64,000 bases of DNA, taken from positions 1,860,001 through 1,924,000 of the forward strand of contig NZ_CP154858.1 in assembly GCF_041153465.1 (NCBI RefSeq), in the 5' to 3' direction. Shown piece by piece: positions 9,501-16,640 of the stretch (positions are counted from its first letter, which is position 1; the number at the start of each line of letters is the position of its first letter). The notes beneath the pieces are model-generated. The model had not been told where the DNA came from and did no database searches. It saw only the letters and a program-made list of their open reading frames with translations. The position numbers and the translations under genes are program-made. The stretch comes from Thermohahella caldifontis. Its GTDB lineage: Bacteria; Pseudomonadota; Gammaproteobacteria; Pseudomonadales; Oleiphilaceae.

Positions 9501-9570
9501 GCTGCACCGGCAACTTTCTGCGCCGCTGAGCGTTCCCGCAGTTGAAATGAACGCCCTCACCTCTCTATAG
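6565..9570 (+). CDS. Membrane PAS-GGDEF-EAL cyclic-di-GMP protein with degenerate GGDEF
   Basis: A 1001-residue protein. Residues about 45-220 hold six or seven hydrophobic segments, then a coiled coil (about 240-300), two PAS domains (about 310-425 and 430-550, the second with VFDFTAEGIFALDADFRFL), a GGDEF domain and an EAL domain. The GGDEF signature reads GNDEF (residues 638-642), so diguanylate cyclase activity is doubtful. The EAL domain keeps EALVRW (765-770), ELTES, DDFGTGYSS, the KIDQMFIKD strand and EGVE, so it is expected to hydrolyse c-di-GMP. Start 6565 is the longest option; ATG 6598 is possible, and neither has a strong ribosome-binding site. It is divergent from uvrD. Confidence 0.92.
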   Translation: MNRCAEASHTNMPAPENETLSGSFRLMSEMARPKPIAVRMEQFARLGKRASLAALVLMLCAAAVAVSLQLTGRAAGSLPSWAVLMLAEALLVLILGRSIQGRVQTPESTPPRVLYILNGVTNLILAGIPLLLGPGLALQVSMLPTPALEVIGQAVLGATCLILYFLGTMPSGFVLIASTPIAWLAGLAWARGGDVPAHLYLEMATLAAFLYPVALLWFRASARYARKGLIHQTLIRYLDNARQHTESLNQQLAWEIGQREQTEADLKAAQAELQTAVRERTRELEQANRQLSKQIRLRKSISDALVKSQHRLSQAIEATELALWDWDIPEGRVFQSPFHDAFGPSELSSEHFVARLRDILHPEDERTLRQALVRCLKDEASDYRVHYRVRTDNGWLWVEDCGKVVSRDEHGRATRMIGTRRDVTRDHEMDEQLRLAKTVFDFTAEGIFALDADFRFLTVNPAFTRITGHAPEDVLGKTLMEISGTPQREQVFRRICEALKAEGQWQGEIYEKRRSGDYYPQWMQLSAVRDDQGRTTLYAGIFIDSSERKRTDEQLHYLLNYDDLTGLTNRVQFKNRLHQALNQMREHFERYALMVLDVDRFRHVNESLGHDGGDALLKQVAQRLSALAQQAETLARLGNDEFAILQKVSNRAEAGALAQRILDALKVPFNVEGQEIYLAVSIGITLTPDNARELQTLLAQAQSAVRQAKYLGGNTFEFYSKMLQNLAGQRLSLESELRKALARNELEVYYQPKLNVRTQMIESVEALVRWHHPERGMISPAEFVPVAEESGLIMEIGEQVLRQACAQAVRWADQGLGDIRVAVNLSAYQFRQSHLVRTVRDILDETGLPPSQLDLELTESALMENLSRTTFTLSRFREMGIYVTVDDFGTGYSSLSYLKRFPINALKIDQMFIKDACTNPDDAAITRAIILLGQSLNLEVVAEGVENQEHISFLKRCGCHTLQGYFISPPLSTQRLSELLHRQLSAPLSVPAVEMNALTSL

Positions 9571-9578
9571 TACGGGGT

Positions 9579-10439
9579 ATGGATACCCCTCAGGACATTC
9601 TCGGCTGGCTGAATCAGCATGAACAGACCCTGCGCAAGAGCGAGCGCAAGGTCGCGGAATACGTGCGCCGCCATCCTCAGGACGTCATCCACATGCGCAT
9701 TGTGGATCTGGCCACCGAGGCCCACGTGAGCGAGCCCACCATCGTGCGCTTCTGCCGGGCGCTCGGCTACGCCAGCTTCCAGAAATTCAAGGTCAACCTG
9801 GCGCAGCAGCTTGTACAGGCCCAGGCACCGGTCATCTATCCGGTGCAGCCCGGAGATACCATCGACCGTATCGGCGAAAAGGTCATTCAGGGCATTCAGC
9901 ACGCCCTGGCCCGGCTGCTGATGGATCTTGACTGGAAATCCATGCAGGCCGCCGCGGACGCCATCCGTGACAGCCGCCGGCTGCTGCTTTACGGTTTCGG
10001 GGCCTCCGGCGCCGTGGCCCAGGACGCCCAGCAAAAATTCTTCCGCCTCAAGCTGGACACCCTCGCCTGTCATGACCCCGATACCCAGGTCATGGCCGCC
10101 GCCCTGCTGGACGAACAGGACGTGGTGCTTGCCATCTCCCACAGCGGCCGCAACCGCAACCTGCTGGAAGCCTGCCGCAAGGTCCGTGAATCCGGCGCCC
10201 GGCTCATTACCCTCTGCCCGGCGAGCTGCCCCCTGGCCAGCCTGGCCGACATCCTGCTGGCGGTGCGCGTGAGCGAGGACACCGAAACCTTCACTCCCCT
10301 GGCTTCCCGCCTCATCCACCTGGCCGTGCTGGACATCCTCGCCACCGAACTCTACATGCAGATGGGTGAACCCGCCGAGACGCAACTGCGGCGCGTGAAG
10401 GACAACCTGCGAACACTGCGCTGGCAGGGCGACGCCTGA
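9579..10439 (+). CDS. MurR/RpiR family transcriptional regulator, HexR-like
   Basis: This 286-residue protein has an N-terminal HTH_6 domain (LRKSERKVAEYVRRHP, then VSEPTIVRFCRALGYASFQKFK) and a C-terminal SIS sugar-phosphate-binding domain (GFGASGAVAQDAQQKFFR and ISHSGRNRNLLEACR). Such regulators respond to phosphosugars. Spacing and sequence are closest to HexR, the repressor of Entner-Doudoroff and glucose genes in pseudomonads. No hexose-pathway genes are adjacent here, so the HexR identity is only a likely call. It starts 8 bases after the c-di-GMP gene and may be co-transcribed with it. Confidence 0.85.
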   Translation: MDTPQDILGWLNQHEQTLRKSERKVAEYVRRHPQDVIHMRIVDLATEAHVSEPTIVRFCRALGYASFQKFKVNLAQQLVQAQAPVIYPVQPGDTIDRIGEKVIQGIQHALARLLMDLDWKSMQAAADAIRDSRRLLLYGFGASGAVAQDAQQKFFRLKLDTLACHDPDTQVMAAALLDEQDVVLAISHSGRNRNLLEACRKVRESGARLITLCPASCPLASLADILLAVRVSEDTETFTPLASRLIHLAVLDILATELYMQMGEPAETQLRRVKDNLRTLRWQGDA

Positions 10440-10496
10440 AATCCTGGCAGCCTCGGTCATAAAGGCTTTTCCAGAGCGTCATCATCTGGTAAAAAT

Positions 10497-10510
10497 AATC
10501 CTGCAGGATT
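10497..10510. promoter_or_regulatory. Perfect 14-bp palindrome AATCCTGCAGGATT
   Basis: The palindrome sits in the 107-base gap between the RpiR regulator and the small basic protein, 37 bases before the latter's start. Its symmetry suggests a dimeric operator or a small hairpin. No partner protein can be named. Confidence 0.35.
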
Positions 10511-10546
10511 CATAACAACAATAACGGAACGACAGGAGCTGAAGCC

Positions 10547-10744
10547 ATGGCCATGTCCTCCCACGGCAATACCGACCTCCATCAGACCCTCGTTGACGCC
10601 TTTCTGGATGTGACTCAGGAAGAACGCCAGCAAAGCGAACGCCTCACCGCCAAGCGCCGCCTCAAGGCCCGCCGCGCCATCGAAGACTATTTTGAACGCA
10701 AGCGCCTGGAACGGCAGATTGCGGACGGGTGGTGGCTGGAGTAA
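10547..10744 (+). CDS. Small charged protein, PA3496-like
   Basis: This 65-residue protein has a short N-terminus followed by a strongly charged helix: RLTAKRRLKARRAIEDYFERKRLERQI, ending in a DGWWLE tail. The RRAIEDYFERKRLERQ pattern recalls the small PA3496 family of pseudomonads, described as putative envelope-integrity proteins; this match is from memory. The start is well supported by AGGAG 8 bases upstream. No transmembrane segment or signal peptide is visible. Biochemical function is unknown. Confidence 0.7.
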   Translation: MAMSSHGNTDLHQTLVDAFLDVTQEERQQSERLTAKRRLKARRAIEDYFERKRLERQIADGWWLE

Positions 10745-10811
10745 AGCCAGGCGGAAATCCATCCCGTTTACCGGCTGTCATGGCGGAAAAGCGTTAAAAA
10801 CGGTAAAATTG

Positions 10812-10850
10812 CGGCCCTGAAGATAAAGAATCAAACACAACTCAGGGCCG
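10812..10850 (+). promoter_or_regulatory. Leader inverted repeat overlapping the wzz ribosome-binding site
   Basis: CGGCCCTGA (10812-10820) pairs perfectly with TCAGGGCCG (10842-10850) across a 21-base AT-rich loop. The 3' arm carries the only Shine-Dalgarno-like AGGG, six bases before the wzz ATG at 10854. If transcribed whole it would occlude the ribosome site. A possible -10 (TAAAAT) at 10804-10809 would place the transcript start inside the 5' arm, so an operator role is the alternative. Confidence 0.4.
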
Positions 10851-10853
10851 TAC

Positions 10854-11921
10854 ATGAATTCACCTCAACCGACACCGCCGGTAACCTATCCCGTTGCTGA
10901 CGACGAAATTGATCTCGGAGAGCTCGTTCGCAACCTCTGGGCCAGCCGCGGTCTGATCGCAGGCATTACGCTGCTCTGCCTGGCATTGGCGGGCGGCTAT
11001 CTCGCCATAACCCCGCCGGTTTACATCTCCGATGCACGCGTGGATGAACCCAGCACTCAGCAAACCCTGACGCTGGCGCCACAGCCGATCGACAACTTCA
11101 CGCTGACTTCGGAAGTCCTCTTCAAGCGCTTTGTTCAACTGGTGGAATCCAAGACGCTGCAGGCGGACTACTTCCAAAGCCAGCTCCCGGAAGACCTCAA
11201 AGGTGACGCTGACGCGACCAAGGGCTGGATTGAAAGCCGGCTCAAGGCATTCAAGGTGACCCGCCCGCGCAGCAAGGACGGCGATACCGCCGTCACCCTG
11301 AGCCTGGAAGCCAACTCGGCCGATCAGGCACAAACCGACCTCAGCGAACTGATCAAGCGGGCCAACGCGACTGCGCTGCGCCTGCTGGAAGAAGACTACC
11401 GTGCGGTGCTGGATGCCAACATCCGCACGCTGGAACGCAAGATCATCGAGCTGCGCGCCACGCACAATGAAACGGTCAGAGCCCGCATTGCCCAACTCGA
11501 CGAGGCGCTCCAGATCGCCAGAAAGCTGGGCATTGAACAGGATGAAAGCTTCAAGGCCGTGGGGGGCGCACTCTCCCCCGAAGGGGCACCAAACCGGGCC
11601 GGCGGGGTGATCCAAGTCGTGGATATTCCGCTGTACCTCAAGGGCACCCGCACCCTGAGCGCACTCAAGGCGTCCTGGGAAGCGCGCCTGAATCAGGACG
11701 CCTTCGTGGCAGGGCTGGCGGAAGTCAAAGCCAAACTGGATACCCTCAAGCGCATTGAGACCAAAACCTTTGCCGGGCAGACCTTTACCCTGATCGACCC
11801 GCCCAGCAACCCGCTGGACCCCGCCAAGCCCAAGCGGGCGCTGGTGATGGCACTGGCGGGGGTGTTGGGCCTGATGCTGGGGGTCTTCGCAGCCCTTATC
11901 CGCAGAGCATTCAGAGACTGA
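10854..11921 (+). CDS. wzz: Wzz/FepE-type polysaccharide chain-length determinant
   Basis: This 355-residue polysaccharide co-polymerase has the family layout: a cytoplasmic N-terminus with DDEIDLGELVRNLW, transmembrane helix 1 (about residues 34-53), a large periplasmic coiled-coil region, a Pro-rich motif near the end (DPPSNPLDPAKPKRA) and transmembrane helix 2 (about 327-347). It sets the modal length of Wzy-polymerised O-antigen. It has no C-terminal tyrosine kinase. It is the only polysaccharide gene on the + strand and is convergent with the dehydratase gene, with only 6 bases between their stop codons. A second wzz lies at 28463-29422. Confidence 0.88.
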   Translation: MNSPQPTPPVTYPVADDEIDLGELVRNLWASRGLIAGITLLCLALAGGYLAITPPVYISDARVDEPSTQQTLTLAPQPIDNFTLTSEVLFKRFVQLVESKTLQADYFQSQLPEDLKGDADATKGWIESRLKAFKVTRPRSKDGDTAVTLSLEANSADQAQTDLSELIKRANATALRLLEEDYRAVLDANIRTLERKIIELRATHNETVRARIAQLDEALQIARKLGIEQDESFKAVGGALSPEGAPNRAGGVIQVVDIPLYLKGTRTLSALKASWEARLNQDAFVAGLAEVKAKLDTLKRIETKTFAGQTFTLIDPPSNPLDPAKPKRALVMALAGVLGLMLGVFAALIRRAFRD

Positions 11922-11927
11922 TTTTTG

Positions 11928-13895
11928 TCAGGAGGCGGACTCCGAAGAGCCCACCTCCTCAACCACCTCTCGCTGACTGTTGATGCACCAAATATGATCC
12001 ACCGGATCATTGGCGGGTCGATATCCCAGCGGTGCATCCAGCAGCAACTGGCGAATCATGCCACAGTCAAACGCATGACAGGCCAGATCCAGCCGCTTCA
12101 GCAAACGCTCCACCTCAGGCCAGGGCAGACTGACCTCCTGAGCTTTCAGAATACGAGGATGATCCGTGCCGGTTGGATTATCACCAATCAGCAACTCCTC
12201 GTAGAGCTTTTCACCCGGACGCAGCCCGGTGTAGACAATTTCGATATCGCCATCCGGATTGGCTTCGGTTCTGGGCTCCAACCCCATCAGATGGATCATC
12301 TTGGCGGCCAGGTCAGCAATCCTGACCGGTTCGCCCATATCCAGCACAAATACCTCACCCTCGCCCCCCATGGCACCCGCCTGCAGCACCAACTGGCTGG
12401 CCTCCGGTATCGTCATGAAATAGCGGATGATATCCGGATGAGTCACCGTAACCGGCCCACCACTGCGAATCTGCTCGCGAAAGAGGGGGACCACCGAGCC
12501 GGAAGAGCCCAGCACATTCCCAAAACGCACCATGGCAAACTTCGTATTGTGCTGCCTTTGTGCCAATGCCTGCAGCACCAGCTCTGCACAGCGCTTGCTC
12601 GCCCCCATGACGTTGGTGGGCCGCACGGCCTTGTCCGTGGAAATGAGCACAAACTTCTCAACGCCCGAGCGGATGGCGGCTTCTGCTGCAAACCAGGTTC
12701 CGAACACGTTGTTCCGGATGCCCTCGATGATATTATGCTCAACCAAGGGAACGTGCTTGTAGGCGGCCGCATGGTAAACCGTATCAATCTCAAAGGCCTG
12801 CATGACGGACTCCAGCCGCCGCTGATGCTGGACGGAGCCCAGCACCGCAACGATGCGCACCTGCGGTGCTTCGTCCTGAGCCTCCAGTTCCTTCTCGATG
12901 GCATACAAGGCATATTCGGAGAGCTCAAAGAGCACCAGCGTCCGGGGACGCAGCCTGAGGATCTGCCGGCACAGTTCCGAACCAATGGACCCCCCGGCGC
13001 CGGTGACCATCACATTCTTGCCGGTAATGCCCTGACCGAGCAACGCCGGGTCCGGTGCGACCGGATCCCGCCCCAGCAGGTCCTCGATATCGATATCACG
13101 CACTTCCTCGATGCGCGCGCGGCCGGACATGATGTCGTCAATGTCCGGGATGGTCATGACCCGGATCGACTGCTGCTCGAGATAGCGCAGTACCAGCCGG
13201 CGCTGTCCGCGGGAGGCATGCCCCAGGGCCAGCAGTACCAACTCCGCACCACGGTCTTCCATGAGCTGTTTCAGCCCTGCAGGCGCATACACCCGGTGAC
13301 CACAGACCACCGTTCCCTGCTTGGCGGGATCGTCATCCACAAAGGCCACGACCGAATATTCCGGCCCGCTCTGGAGGGCATTTGCCAGCCGACGACCGGA
13401 AACACCCGCACCATACACCACCACCCGCGTCTTTTCCTTGCTCGCCGCCTGATGGACGTAATAGCGCACCAGATAGCGGGTACCGCCCACGAACAGGGTG
13501 GCAAAGGCCCAGTAGATCACCGGGACGGAACGCGGCAACTGAAACGCCTGCAGCACATCACCCACCACCGAAAGAATCACCGCAGACAGTGTGGTGCCCG
13601 CCAGCACCGTGAACAGAACATGCTCCCCCATGTAGCGGATGACGGCGCGATAAAGCCCCAGCCTGACAAACACCAGCAAGCTTGAGGACAGCGTCACCAG
13701 CCACCCGAGCCAGAAGCCGGTCTCAGCAGGCAGAAAAACTTCACCCAAACGGAGCGTAAAGGCCATCCAGAGCGCCAGGGACAGCAGCACCGTATCTGCC
13801 GCCACGGAAATGAGACGTTTTTTCGGGCGTGGCAGTTCGAACAGCCAGTCAAATACCTTCACTACTCTGCTGCCACGCGTCACTGATCCTGCCAT
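11928..13895 (-). CDS. wbpM: Membrane UDP-sugar 4,6-dehydratase (WbpM/CapD/FlaA1-like)
   Basis: This 655-residue protein is near the length of Pseudomonas WbpM. The N-terminal third has four transmembrane segments (about residues 28-47, 57-77, 92-112 and 120-140). A CoA-binding-like domain with VVYGAGVSGRRLA follows, then the short-chain dehydrogenase domain with the NAD-binding TGAGGSIGSELCR, YHAAAYKHVPLVE and ISTDKAVRPTNVMGASKR. In the last, Met replaces the classic catalytic Tyr four residues before Lys, as described for WbpM. It should convert UDP-GlcNAc to the 4-keto-6-deoxy sugar for QuiNAc or FucNAc synthesis. It is the last gene of the minus-strand polysaccharide array and is GC-rich like the host chromosome. 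Confidence 0.92.
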   Translation of the reverse strand: MAGSVTRGSRVVKVFDWLFELPRPKKRLISVAADTVLLSLALWMAFTLRLGEVFLPAETGFWLGWLVTLSSSLLVFVRLGLYRAVIRYMGEHVLFTVLAGTTLSAVILSVVGDVLQAFQLPRSVPVIYWAFATLFVGGTRYLVRYYVHQAASKEKTRVVVYGAGVSGRRLANALQSGPEYSVVAFVDDDPAKQGTVVCGHRVYAPAGLKQLMEDRGAELVLLALGHASRGQRRLVLRYLEQQSIRVMTIPDIDDIMSGRARIEEVRDIDIEDLLGRDPVAPDPALLGQGITGKNVMVTGAGGSIGSELCRQILRLRPRTLVLFELSEYALYAIEKELEAQDEAPQVRIVAVLGSVQHQRRLESVMQAFEIDTVYHAAAYKHVPLVEHNIIEGIRNNVFGTWFAAEAAIRSGVEKFVLISTDKAVRPTNVMGASKRCAELVLQALAQRQHNTKFAMVRFGNVLGSSGSVVPLFREQIRSGGPVTVTHPDIIRYFMTIPEASQLVLQAGAMGGEGEVFVLDMGEPVRIADLAAKMIHLMGLEPRTEANPDGDIEIVYTGLRPGEKLYEELLIGDNPTGTDHPRILKAQEVSLPWPEVERLLKRLDLACHAFDCGMIRQLLLDAPLGYRPANDPVDHIWCINSQREVVEEVGSSESAS

Positions 13896-13948
13896 AATGC
13901 TCCCTTCAATTCTTCCGAAACTGACACACTAGTCTCCACAAGGGGCGG

Positions 13949-14500
13949 TCAGCCACGCACCCTGTCTCCCATTCCCTTTCCCAAAACCGTCAGAATAATG
14001 TATCTGCAGTAATTGGTCAGACTCATTGTATCAATCATTTCCTTGTCTGTGGCGGCCAAGAGTTCCGGCGTTGACATGTCAATGCCTTGAATCTGGGCCA
14101 GTCCCGTGATTCCTGGCCTCACCTCATACACACCGAGCCGATCGCGTGCCTCGGTCAGATCATGCTGGTTGAACAAACCCGGTCTGGGGCCAACCAAACT
14201 CATTTCACCTTTCAGCACATTCCAAAGCTGTGGAAGCTCATCCAGCTTTGTACGACGAAGAAAGCGACCTAGTGGCGTCACTGCTGCCGCGTTTGCTAGA
14301 TGCGTGGCAACAGACTCGGTGTCAGGCCGCATGGTTCTGAACTTTACTAACACAAAGGGCTTTTTATGACGCCCGACTCTTTGCTGCCGGAAAATCGGCG
14401 ATCCCGTGTCTATGTAACCCGCTAGACAAAGCATCACCAGTAATGGAAAGCTCACCAACAACCCCAATAACGAGAGTACAACATCAAAAAAACGAATCAT
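13949..14500 (-). CDS. Initiating sugar phosphate transferase (small bacterial sugar transferase)
   Basis: This 183-residue monotopic phosphoglycosyl transferase is of the PglC/WbaP-C-terminal type (PF02397). It has one N-terminal hydrophobic helix (about residues 8-28), then GSPIFRQQRVGRHKKPFVLVKFRTM, LRRTKLDELPQLWNVLKGEMSLVGPRP with the catalytic Asp-Glu pair, and RPGITGLAQIQG. It loads the first sugar-1-phosphate onto undecaprenyl phosphate and so starts each repeat unit. It lies 20 bases after the epimerase gene in the same direction. The sugar is probably the product of the neighbouring WbpM-like dehydratase and epimerase; that is inference. Confidence 0.92.
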   Translation of the reverse strand: MIRFFDVVLSLLGLLVSFPLLVMLCLAGYIDTGSPIFRQQRVGRHKKPFVLVKFRTMRPDTESVATHLANAAAVTPLGRFLRRTKLDELPQLWNVLKGEMSLVGPRPGLFNQHDLTEARDRLGVYEVRPGITGLAQIQGIDMSTPELLAATDKEMIDTMSLTNYCRYIILTVLGKGMGDRVRG

Positions 14501-14520
14501 TTTACCTCCGCCAAATTGCC

Positions 14521-15480
14521 TTAGTGAGCACTAGCCTCCCAGAAACACCTTCGCAACCCTTCTTCCAGCGTAACAGGTGGCGTCCAGCCAAGAATACTGC
14601 GAGCCTTAGATATATCCACTTGCAGGGAGCCAAGAAGCCGTTGCGCGATGTCCTCCTTCCCAGCCAATCGTGCACCTAGCCAAAGCAGCTTCTCAGGCAC
14701 CGGAACCAGTCGAGCTGGTTTACCTACCGCTCGCCCAATTTTTCTCAAGAGTTCTGTTGTCGAAAGGTCTTGCCCATCACCGGCAAGGAATACCTGATTA
14801 GCTGCGGCAGGATGCTCTATACAAGTCACAAGCAAGTCTACCAGATTATCTCGTGCCACCAATGAACGTTTATTATGGATCGCTCCGAGAGGCAAGGGAA
14901 CACCCTTCTTTATCATATAGATTATATTAGCGAAGTTCCCCTTTACCCCCGGACCGTATACGAGAGGAGGACGGATAATTACCACTTCCATACCTGTCTT
15001 GCACTGAATATCCCATAACCCCTGCTCAGCTTCAAACTTTGAAATAGCATATGCACCTTCTGGTTGTGGATAATCGGCCTCCGAAAATGCATACCCGCGC
15101 TTCGTAGTCTCTCCGTTGACCTTGATAGAACTGATAAAAATAAAACGCTTTATACCTAACGTAGCAGCCTGCCTCGCTAGATTTAGCGTCCCATAAACGT
15201 TCACACGACGATACTCTAACAAAGGGTCGGAACATTCATCTTTCATAATGTGTGAACGGGCCGCAGTATGTATGATGACATTTTGCCCAGACAAAATATT
15301 TGTCCAGTCCGTTCTTCCGTTAAAATCCTCAACAAAATATGTAGTGCAACCTTGGAATTCAGACTTAGCCCTCAAAGCAAGAGATACATCTATATTTTCA
15401 TGTTTTTTTAACGATTGAACGACTGCTCTACCAACAAAGCCTGTCGCCCCGGTTACTAAGACTTGTAATCGCTTGTACAT
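14521..15480 (-). CDS. NAD-dependent epimerase/reductase of O-antigen sugar synthesis (WbpV-like)
   Basis: This 319-residue extended short-chain dehydrogenase has an N-terminal TGATGFVGRAVV dinucleotide site, HTAARSH, the active-site Ser strand FISSIKVNGE and the catalytic pair in YAISKFEAE (YxxxK), then IIRPPLVYGPGVKGNF. The SSIKVNGE pattern is characteristic of the WbpV/WbjF group, which acts on 4-keto-6-deoxy-HexNAc nucleotides to make UDP-QuiNAc or FucNAc. This pairs it with the WbpM-like dehydratase and the initiating transferase next door. Its start overlaps the stop of the upstream glycosyltransferase (TAATG). Confidence 0.88.
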   Translation of the reverse strand: MYKRLQVLVTGATGFVGRAVVQSLKKHENIDVSLALRAKSEFQGCTTYFVEDFNGRTDWTNILSGQNVIIHTAARSHIMKDECSDPLLEYRRVNVYGTLNLARQAATLGIKRFIFISSIKVNGETTKRGYAFSEADYPQPEGAYAISKFEAEQGLWDIQCKTGMEVVIIRPPLVYGPGVKGNFANIIYMIKKGVPLPLGAIHNKRSLVARDNLVDLLVTCIEHPAAANQVFLAGDGQDLSTTELLRKIGRAVGKPARLVPVPEKLLWLGARLAGKEDIAQRLLGSLQVDISKARSILGWTPPVTLEEGLRRCFWEASAH

Positions 15481-16636
15481 TAACTGAGCAGCTCCTTGTA
15501 AATTTCCAAATGCTGATCCACAATCTTTTCAATAGCAAAGTCCTTTTCAGCCAGACGGCGGCCAGCTAGCCCCATTTCTCTCCTTAAGCCCGGGTTTTCA
15601 ATCAACTTTTGAATCGCATTAGCGAGGGATTCAACGTCCTTCACCGGCACCAAAAGCCCTGTCTTGCCAGGTATAACTGCGTCTCGACAGCCTGGTACAT
15701 CAGTTGTTACGATGGCTCTACCGCAAGCTGCAGCTTCTAATAGACTTTTAGGCAGACCTTCACGGTAGGAGGGTAAGCAAACTATATGAGCAGCTGCGTA
15801 TTGTTGCGCAATATCATCCCGAAAACCCAATAACACAACGTCTCCTTCAGCCTTCCATTGTTTCAGCATCGGCTCTGTTACACTCGTCGGGTTACCTGGG
15901 TCCGGTGAGCCAGCAAGACGCATTTCTACTGCCAGACCGCGGAGCTTTAAAAGCCTTGCAGCCGAAACAAATTCAAATACTCCTTTATCTCTAAGCAAAC
16001 GTGCGGCCATTATTACAATCTCCTTGCCTTCAGGCTCAGGAATATAAGGATAATCAGATAAGGGTACACCAGCCCCCCTGATCAAATGAGTCTGGTGTAG
16101 TGAAACTAACTTTAGTGACACTAGTGCCTGACGATCATCCGGATTTTGGAATATCACAGCCAACTTTTTTTGCTTGAAAGCACAACGGTAAAGACCGATG
16201 ACGATCCAACGCCTCACCCGTTCCAAGAGTGATTCAGCTAAAAAAACAGTTCCCAGCCCAGAAACGGCGCTAACCACCGCCTCAACGCCCGCGAGCCTCG
16301 CTGCGATGCCACCGTAAAGAACGGGTTTAATAGTTACTAGATGTACCAATGAAGGATTTGTTCCTCGAAACAGCCGCACTAGGCTAAACAATGTCCTCAA
16401 CTCTTTTAAAGGATTCTGGCCACTACGTGCAAAAGGCACAATATGATGAATAAATCCTTTAGCCCGAATTAACTCGACGCTAGGTCCGTCTGCGGTTGCA
16501 ACATGCACTTCATAACCGGCACTCTGCGCAGCCTCTGCCAATTGCAAGCGGTGAGAAAGAAAAAAATCCGGGTGTTAACCACATACAGAATAACTTTCGA
16601 TGAACTATGCACGCCGTTTTTGTTGAAAAATGTCAT
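15480..16636 (-). CDS. GT4 glycosyltransferase with a frameshift at a T7 tract near the N-terminus
   Basis: The main reading frame (15480-16547, 355 residues from a TTG codon) is a GT-B enzyme with SYREGLPKSLLEAAACG as its EX7E donor-binding motif. It lacks the first strand of the fold. That strand is encoded just upstream in another frame: from ATG 16636 one reads MTFFNKNG, then VILYVVNTRIFF. A -1 shift at the heptamer T TTT TTC (16559-16565) continues as LSHRLQLAEAAQSAGYEV, restoring the usual FFLSHRLxLA family start. The call is one gene with a one-base frameshift: a sequencing error, a phase-variable tract or programmed slippage. It follows wzy by 4 bases and couples to the epimerase (TAATG). 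The acceptor sugar is unknown. Confidence 0.82.
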
Positions 16637-16640
16637 ATCA

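Noticed and set aside
11925..13685. Long + strand open frame opposite the wbpM-like gene
   Set aside because: It is the antisense of a clear dehydratase with intact motifs; its His/Gln-rich composition is typical of a shadow frame. Similar long antisense frames opposite uvrD, the DmdC-like gene, mmsA and the c-di-GMP gene were rejected for the same reason.
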